Part shown: piece after piece, positions 12,856 to 15,358 of the stretch
How the letters are laid out: every line of letters starts with the position of its first letter
How positions within the stretch are numbered: the first letter of the stretch is position 1
DNA from: JBHELT01 sp046262935
Lineage (GTDB): Bacteria; Actinomycetota; CADDZG01; JAHWKV01
Direction: 5' to 3'
DNA: 15,358 nt
NCBI GenBank assembly: GCA_046262935.1
Contig: JBHELT010000047.1
Span: forward strand, 1 to 15,358
Translations under genes and position numbers: made by a program
Notes under the pieces: model-generated
Told to the model about the DNA's origin: nothing
What the model saw: only the letters and a program-made list of their open reading frames with translations
Database searches by the model: none

Positions 12856-13048
12856 GCCGCACCAGGTCTTCACGCATCGAAGCGGTGACGCTCTTTAATT
12901 CGGGGAAGTCTTCGAGGCCAAGCGGGATCGAGATCCTCAAACCCGCTGTGGCCGATGCGACGCTCCCGCAGTCGGGACACTTGCCCTCGGAGACGTTCTC
13001 GAACGTGATGATCCTGCCTCCGCACGAGTCGCATGTATACAACAGCAC
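12827..13048 (-). CDS. Small zinc-ribbon protein (73 aa)
   Basis: The 73-residue protein has two CxxC knuckles, Cys6/Cys9 in YTCDSC and Cys24/Cys27 in GKCPDC, which should bind one zinc ion. After residue 30 comes a short segment with RISIPLGLEDFPELKSV and a C-terminal helix (56-68). The N-terminal ribbon resembles FmdB-type or transcription-factor ribbons, but I cannot name the family. The GTG start follows GGAGG about 6 nt upstream, and a promoter with TTCACT and TAACAT lies further up. Its end overlaps the radical SAM gene by 29 bp in convergent orientation, so the two messages are complementary there. Confidence 0.75.
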   Translation of the reverse strand: MLLYTCDSCGGRIITFENVSEGKCPDCGSVASATAGLRISIPLGLEDFPELKSVTASMREDLVRLSGLSLVDP

Positions 13049-13077
13049 CCTCAGCCTCCATTCGCTGTCCGTTGTCG

Positions 13078-13106
13078 ATGTTAGTTTCCAGGCGGGCGCG
13101 AGTGAA
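13078..13106 (-). promoter_or_regulatory. Putative sigma-70-type promoter of the zinc-ribbon gene
   Basis: Read on the minus strand, TTCACT (13106-13101) and TAACAT (13083-13078) are separated by 17 bp. The expected leader of about 25 nt contains the GGAGG ribosome site of the GTG start at 13048. The zinc-ribbon gene can thus be transcribed apart from the dCMP deaminase gene 116 bp upstream. Confidence 0.5.
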
Positions 13107-13164
13107 GACTTTCAGACGACTCGGAACATAAATTCACCATTGTCAGCACATACTGACCGATGGG

Positions 13165-13650
13165 TCATGTCGTGCTTTTTCTAGCCCTCACATTGGTCGG
13201 CTCGGTTTCGATGATCCTGAATCGGACCTTACAATCCAAAAGGAACTTTTTGACCTTGTCGACATCGGGTTGCTCGCCTTCGGCTGCTACAACCTCGCGC
13301 AGGCCTGAGTTCGCGATCAGTTTCGCGCAGTCCAAACAGGGCGGCGAAGTGATGTACAGGGTCGCTCCCTCCCGGCGCTCCGGTTCCGCATACAAGATGG
13401 CGTTCGCCTCGGCGTGCAGGCCCCAACAAGGCTTGGTTAGATCGCCCTTGCGGCCTCGCGGGCATGCGCCTTGGTCGCAATGGCCATATCCAGAAGGAGT
13501 CCCGTTGTAACCCGTTGATTGGATGTGTCTCTTCGATACGATCACAGCTCCGTGCTTGCTCTGCGTGCAACTCGAACGCGTGGCCGCCTGCCGCGCGAGG
13601 TTAAGGAAATATGTATCCCAGTCGGCCCTGGTCTTGGTTGTCGTAGGCAT
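13165..13650 (-). CDS. dCMP deaminase family protein (ComEB-like)
   Basis: The 161-residue protein has the cytidine/deoxycytidylate deaminase zinc site: His79 and Glu81 in GLHAEANAI, and Cys105 and Cys108 in PPCLDC. The insert between STGYNGTPSG and the HAE motif, with HCDQGACPRG (57-66) and Cys75, is typical of dCMP deaminases. The enzyme converts dCMP to dUMP for dTTP synthesis. The ATG lacks a Shine-Dalgarno; TATCAT lies 10 nt upstream, so the leader is very short or absent. It is divergent from the metallophosphoesterase gene with 37 bp between starts. Confidence 0.92.
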   Translation of the reverse strand: MPTTTKTRADWDTYFLNLARQAATRSSCTQSKHGAVIVSKRHIQSTGYNGTPSGYGHCDQGACPRGRKGDLTKPCWGLHAEANAILYAEPERREGATLYITSPPCLDCAKLIANSGLREVVAAEGEQPDVDKVKKFLLDCKVRFRIIETEPTNVRARKSTT

Positions 13651-13687
13651 CGTGGGCGCAATGATAAAGACTGGTAGCGTCGAAGGT

Positions 13688-15049
13688 ATGACCGACGTCG
13701 AAAACCTTCTGCTTTCGTGCTGGATAGTCGAGGCAGCGCGAGCCGCTGTATTGAGCGGCAGGGGCCATGGTGCGGCCTCTGTGAGGTCGGCACAGAGGGC
13801 TCGGATACTCGCAGGCGCATTGTCACGGTCAGGCCAAAAGATCGTTCCCCGATACGCCAGCGAGCATGCCCAATGGCAGGCGCAGGTTGCAGGCTCCGCC
13901 GAGGAGACTGGTCCGATCGGCTGGTTCTTCTTGCAGCGGTTAGGGATGTACGTCGATGCTCACATCCAAGCCTTGGTTAGCGATGACGACCTCGCACGCA
14001 TGCACGACCTGCTTGCTCCCGATGAGGCCGAAGTGAACGAAGCCCTGGTCAACGGCGGCCTGCCACCTGCCCCACCTGCGGATTGGCCAAGTGTCGAGCG
14101 AGCCATGATCCCTTCCGATGCCGAACCCGGTGGCGCCGAACCCGGTGGCGCCCAACCAAGCGTCCCGGGGCCCACGGGCCCCGCTTCCAGCGACCCCGCT
14201 TCCACCTTTGCGATCTTGGGCGATCCACACATCGGGCACAGGTCGTCGGCCCCCCTGGTCGCAGCCGCCATCGATGACATCAACGCGATCGGCGTTGACT
14301 TCGTGGTGGTCATCGGGGACCTCACTCAGAACGGCAGCATCGAGTTCTTCGAACAGGCAGCCAAGACATTTGCAAGATTCGAATCGCCGGTATTGCTGAC
14401 TGTCGGCAATCACGACATGTGGGGAGGAGCAACCGATTTCGCGGTTGGCCGCAAGATGTTCCAACAGGTGTTCACCCGGGCAACCAGTTTCGTGCACACC
14501 CTCGGTGGCGTGCGCGCTATCGTCTTAGATTCAGCGGATCCATCGCCTTCTCCCTTTCCTCCCTTCGACCTTTTGAGTGGCAGATTCCACGAGGCGCCCC
14601 ACGAGTCGGTTCCCGGCGGAAGGTTCGATGACGAGACCCTCGGATTCATCGAAAGCATCGGACCGGCTGAAACCTCGTTCGTTTTTTTGCACCATCCACC
14701 ATTTCCATATCTGGGATTTCCCCCACTAGTCTTCGGGCTTGATCAACAAAGCACCGACGCCCTAACCAAGATGAACGATCGGGTGTCGCCGGCGGCTATC
14801 TTCTGCGGACACACCCACAGATCCGCGATCTCTTCACTCGACGACACCGTGGTGCTAGAGGTGCCTTCATGTAAAGAGTGGCCCTTCGGTTTCGGTTTGG
14901 TCGAAGTCAACAAACATGGCTGGGCCTACAACCTGATCCCGATCAGTGATCGCAAGGTGGTTGAAGAAGCGAGTGGATCCGCCGGGCTGCTATTTCGACG
15001 TTACGGTCGCGGTCCCGACGAAGCGCGGGCCTTCTCGACAACATTCTGA
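13688..15049 (+). CDS. Calcineurin-like metallophosphoesterase with an unusual helical N-terminal domain
   Basis: From ATG 13688 the protein has 453 residues. The C-terminal part (about 173-440) is a dimetal phosphoesterase: DPH (179-181), GD (210-211), GNHD (240-243), LHH (334-336) and GHTH (374-377) give all the expected metal ligands. The N-terminal part (1-122) is separate and mostly helical, with Glu15, Glu59-His60 and Asp90-x-His92; a ferritin-like bundle is possible but not established. A Pro/Gly/Ala/Glu linker (123-170) joins them and includes a repeated EPGGA. The substrate is unknown. The frame runs back to 13523 over the opposite gene; TAGCGT lies 7 nt before ATG 13688, which favours that start and a leaderless mRNA. 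Confidence 0.88.
   Translation: MTDVENLLLSCWIVEAARAAVLSGRGHGAASVRSAQRARILAGALSRSGQKIVPRYASEHAQWQAQVAGSAEETGPIGWFFLQRLGMYVDAHIQALVSDDDLARMHDLLAPDEAEVNEALVNGGLPPAPPADWPSVERAMIPSDAEPGGAEPGGAQPSVPGPTGPASSDPASTFAILGDPHIGHRSSAPLVAAAIDDINAIGVDFVVVIGDLTQNGSIEFFEQAAKTFARFESPVLLTVGNHDMWGGATDFAVGRKMFQQVFTRATSFVHTLGGVRAIVLDSADPSPSPFPPFDLLSGRFHEAPHESVPGGRFDDETLGFIESIGPAETSFVFLHHPPFPYLGFPPLVFGLDQQSTDALTKMNDRVSPAAIFCGHTHRSAISSLDDTVVLEVPSCKEWPFGFGLVEVNKHGWAYNLIPISDRKVVEEASGSAGLLFRRYGRGPDEARAFSTTF
14121..14150 (+). repeat. 15-bp tandem duplication in the linker of the metallophosphoesterase
   Basis: A perfect 15-bp direct repeat (14121-14135 and 14136-14150) encodes two copies of an AEPGG unit in the disordered linker. 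It is in frame, and slippage would change the linker length in five-residue steps. Confidence 0.8.
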
Positions 15050-15055
15050 AGACTG

Positions 15056-15358
15056 CTAGAACTTGCCTACGTTGCCAAACAGTTGACGGATCGGGCCCGC
15101 AACCAAACGCCGCATCGGCCCACCCATCAAAACGGTCAAGTGATAGAGCGGGTGGTACCACCATTGCACGCGAACCTCGAACTTTCCGCGCTCTATTCCG
15201 TTGATCACAGCCTGAACCACACGTTCTGCATCCATCACCATCCACGCCGTGATGGGCTTGGCACGCAGCGAATCCATGGGAAAGCCTTCGGTGTCGAAGA
15301 AGCCAGGTTCGACAAGCATGGTTCGTATCCGGCGCTCCGACAGTTCATGGAAGAGCGA
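15056..15358 (-). CDS. Short-chain dehydrogenase/reductase, C-terminal part only
   Basis: The visible 100 residues are the end of a gene that starts beyond the window. They begin SLFHELSERRIRTMLVEPGF, which is the SDR strand and loop after the active-site helix, with the PGF segment that normally contacts the nicotinamide. This is followed by TEGF and a C-terminal segment with WYHPLYHLTVLMGGPMRRL, rather hydrophobic and basic, which could associate with membranes. The cofactor-binding and catalytic YxxxK parts are outside the window, so the substrate cannot be named. The gene meets the metallophosphoesterase gene end to end with 6 bp between stops. Confidence 0.85.
   Translation of the reverse strand, partial: SLFHELSERRIRTMLVEPGFFDTEGFPMDSLRAKPITAWMVMDAERVVQAVINGIERGKFEVRVQWWYHPLYHLTVLMGGPMRRLVAGPIRQLFGNVGKF

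Noticed and set aside
13523..13687. N-terminal extension of the metallophosphoesterase frame
   Set aside because: It overlaps the start of the dCMP deaminase gene on the other strand; ATG 13688 has a suitable upstream hexamer and gives a plausible N-terminus.
1..15358. tRNA or rRNA genes
   Set aside because: I saw no cloverleaf-like segment with the conserved TTCRANYC loop and no rRNA signature; almost all sequence is accounted for by proteins and repeats.

Overview
The window reads as ordinary chromosome from an actinobacterium of moderately high GC, most likely an uncultured or deep lineage such as Acidimicrobiia; that placement is inference. The support is an Rv2578c-type radical SAM protein, an F420-type luciferase-like oxidoreductase, a HxlR regulator fused to an SCP2 domain, a Gram-positive/actinobacterial SOS box, and many starts that lack a Shine-Dalgarno but have a TANNNT hexamer 6-10 nt upstream (leaderless style). 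There are no rRNA or tRNA genes, insertion sequences, phage genes or CRISPR arrays.

Layout. 1-139: 3' end of a pterin-4a-carbinolamine dehydratase. 143-1111 (-): divergent YchF-like GTPase. 1145-1390 (+): cysteine-free HesB/IscA-like protein. 1391-1867: non-coding, filled with a mosaic of quasi-palindromic repeats. 1868-3158 (-): greA followed by a secreted or membrane-anchored SGNH hydrolase. 3277-6436 (+): amidase, lipoyl-less 2-oxoacid dehydrogenase E2 catalytic domain, methyltransferase and a small unknown protein. 6587-7516 (-): FxsA, then a 58-residue coiled-coil protein ending in a clear intrinsic terminator. 7537-8148 (+): degenerate tandem rhodanese. 8149-8826 (-): YgjP-like metallopeptidase. 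8889-9311 (+): peptide-deformylase-like protein lacking the catalytic Glu. 9350-10695 (+): HxlR-SCP2 regulator and a START-like (SRPBCC) protein. 10704-11708 (-): F420-type LLM oxidoreductase. 11776-12855 (+): radical SAM protein behind an SOS box. 12827-13650 (-): dCMP deaminase and a zinc ribbon. 13688-15049 (+): two-domain metallophosphoesterase. 15056-15358 (-): 3' end of a short-chain dehydrogenase.

How the parts relate. The gene order is compact: convergent genes meet with gaps of 3, 0, 8, -29 and 6 bp, and the repeat mosaic occupies the one wide convergent gap. The radical SAM gene (SPL/Rv2578c family), with an inferred LexA operator inside its promoter, and the nearby dCMP deaminase suggest a DNA-damage/nucleotide neighbourhood. 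The HxlR-SCP2 regulator, the START-like protein and the LLM oxidoreductase suggest handling of a hydrophobic substrate. Several proteins are family members missing expected catalytic residues or domains (deformylase, rhodanese, HesB, YchF G3, E2 without lipoyl domain); this is the window's most unusual property. I did not see a defence system or a biosynthetic cluster.
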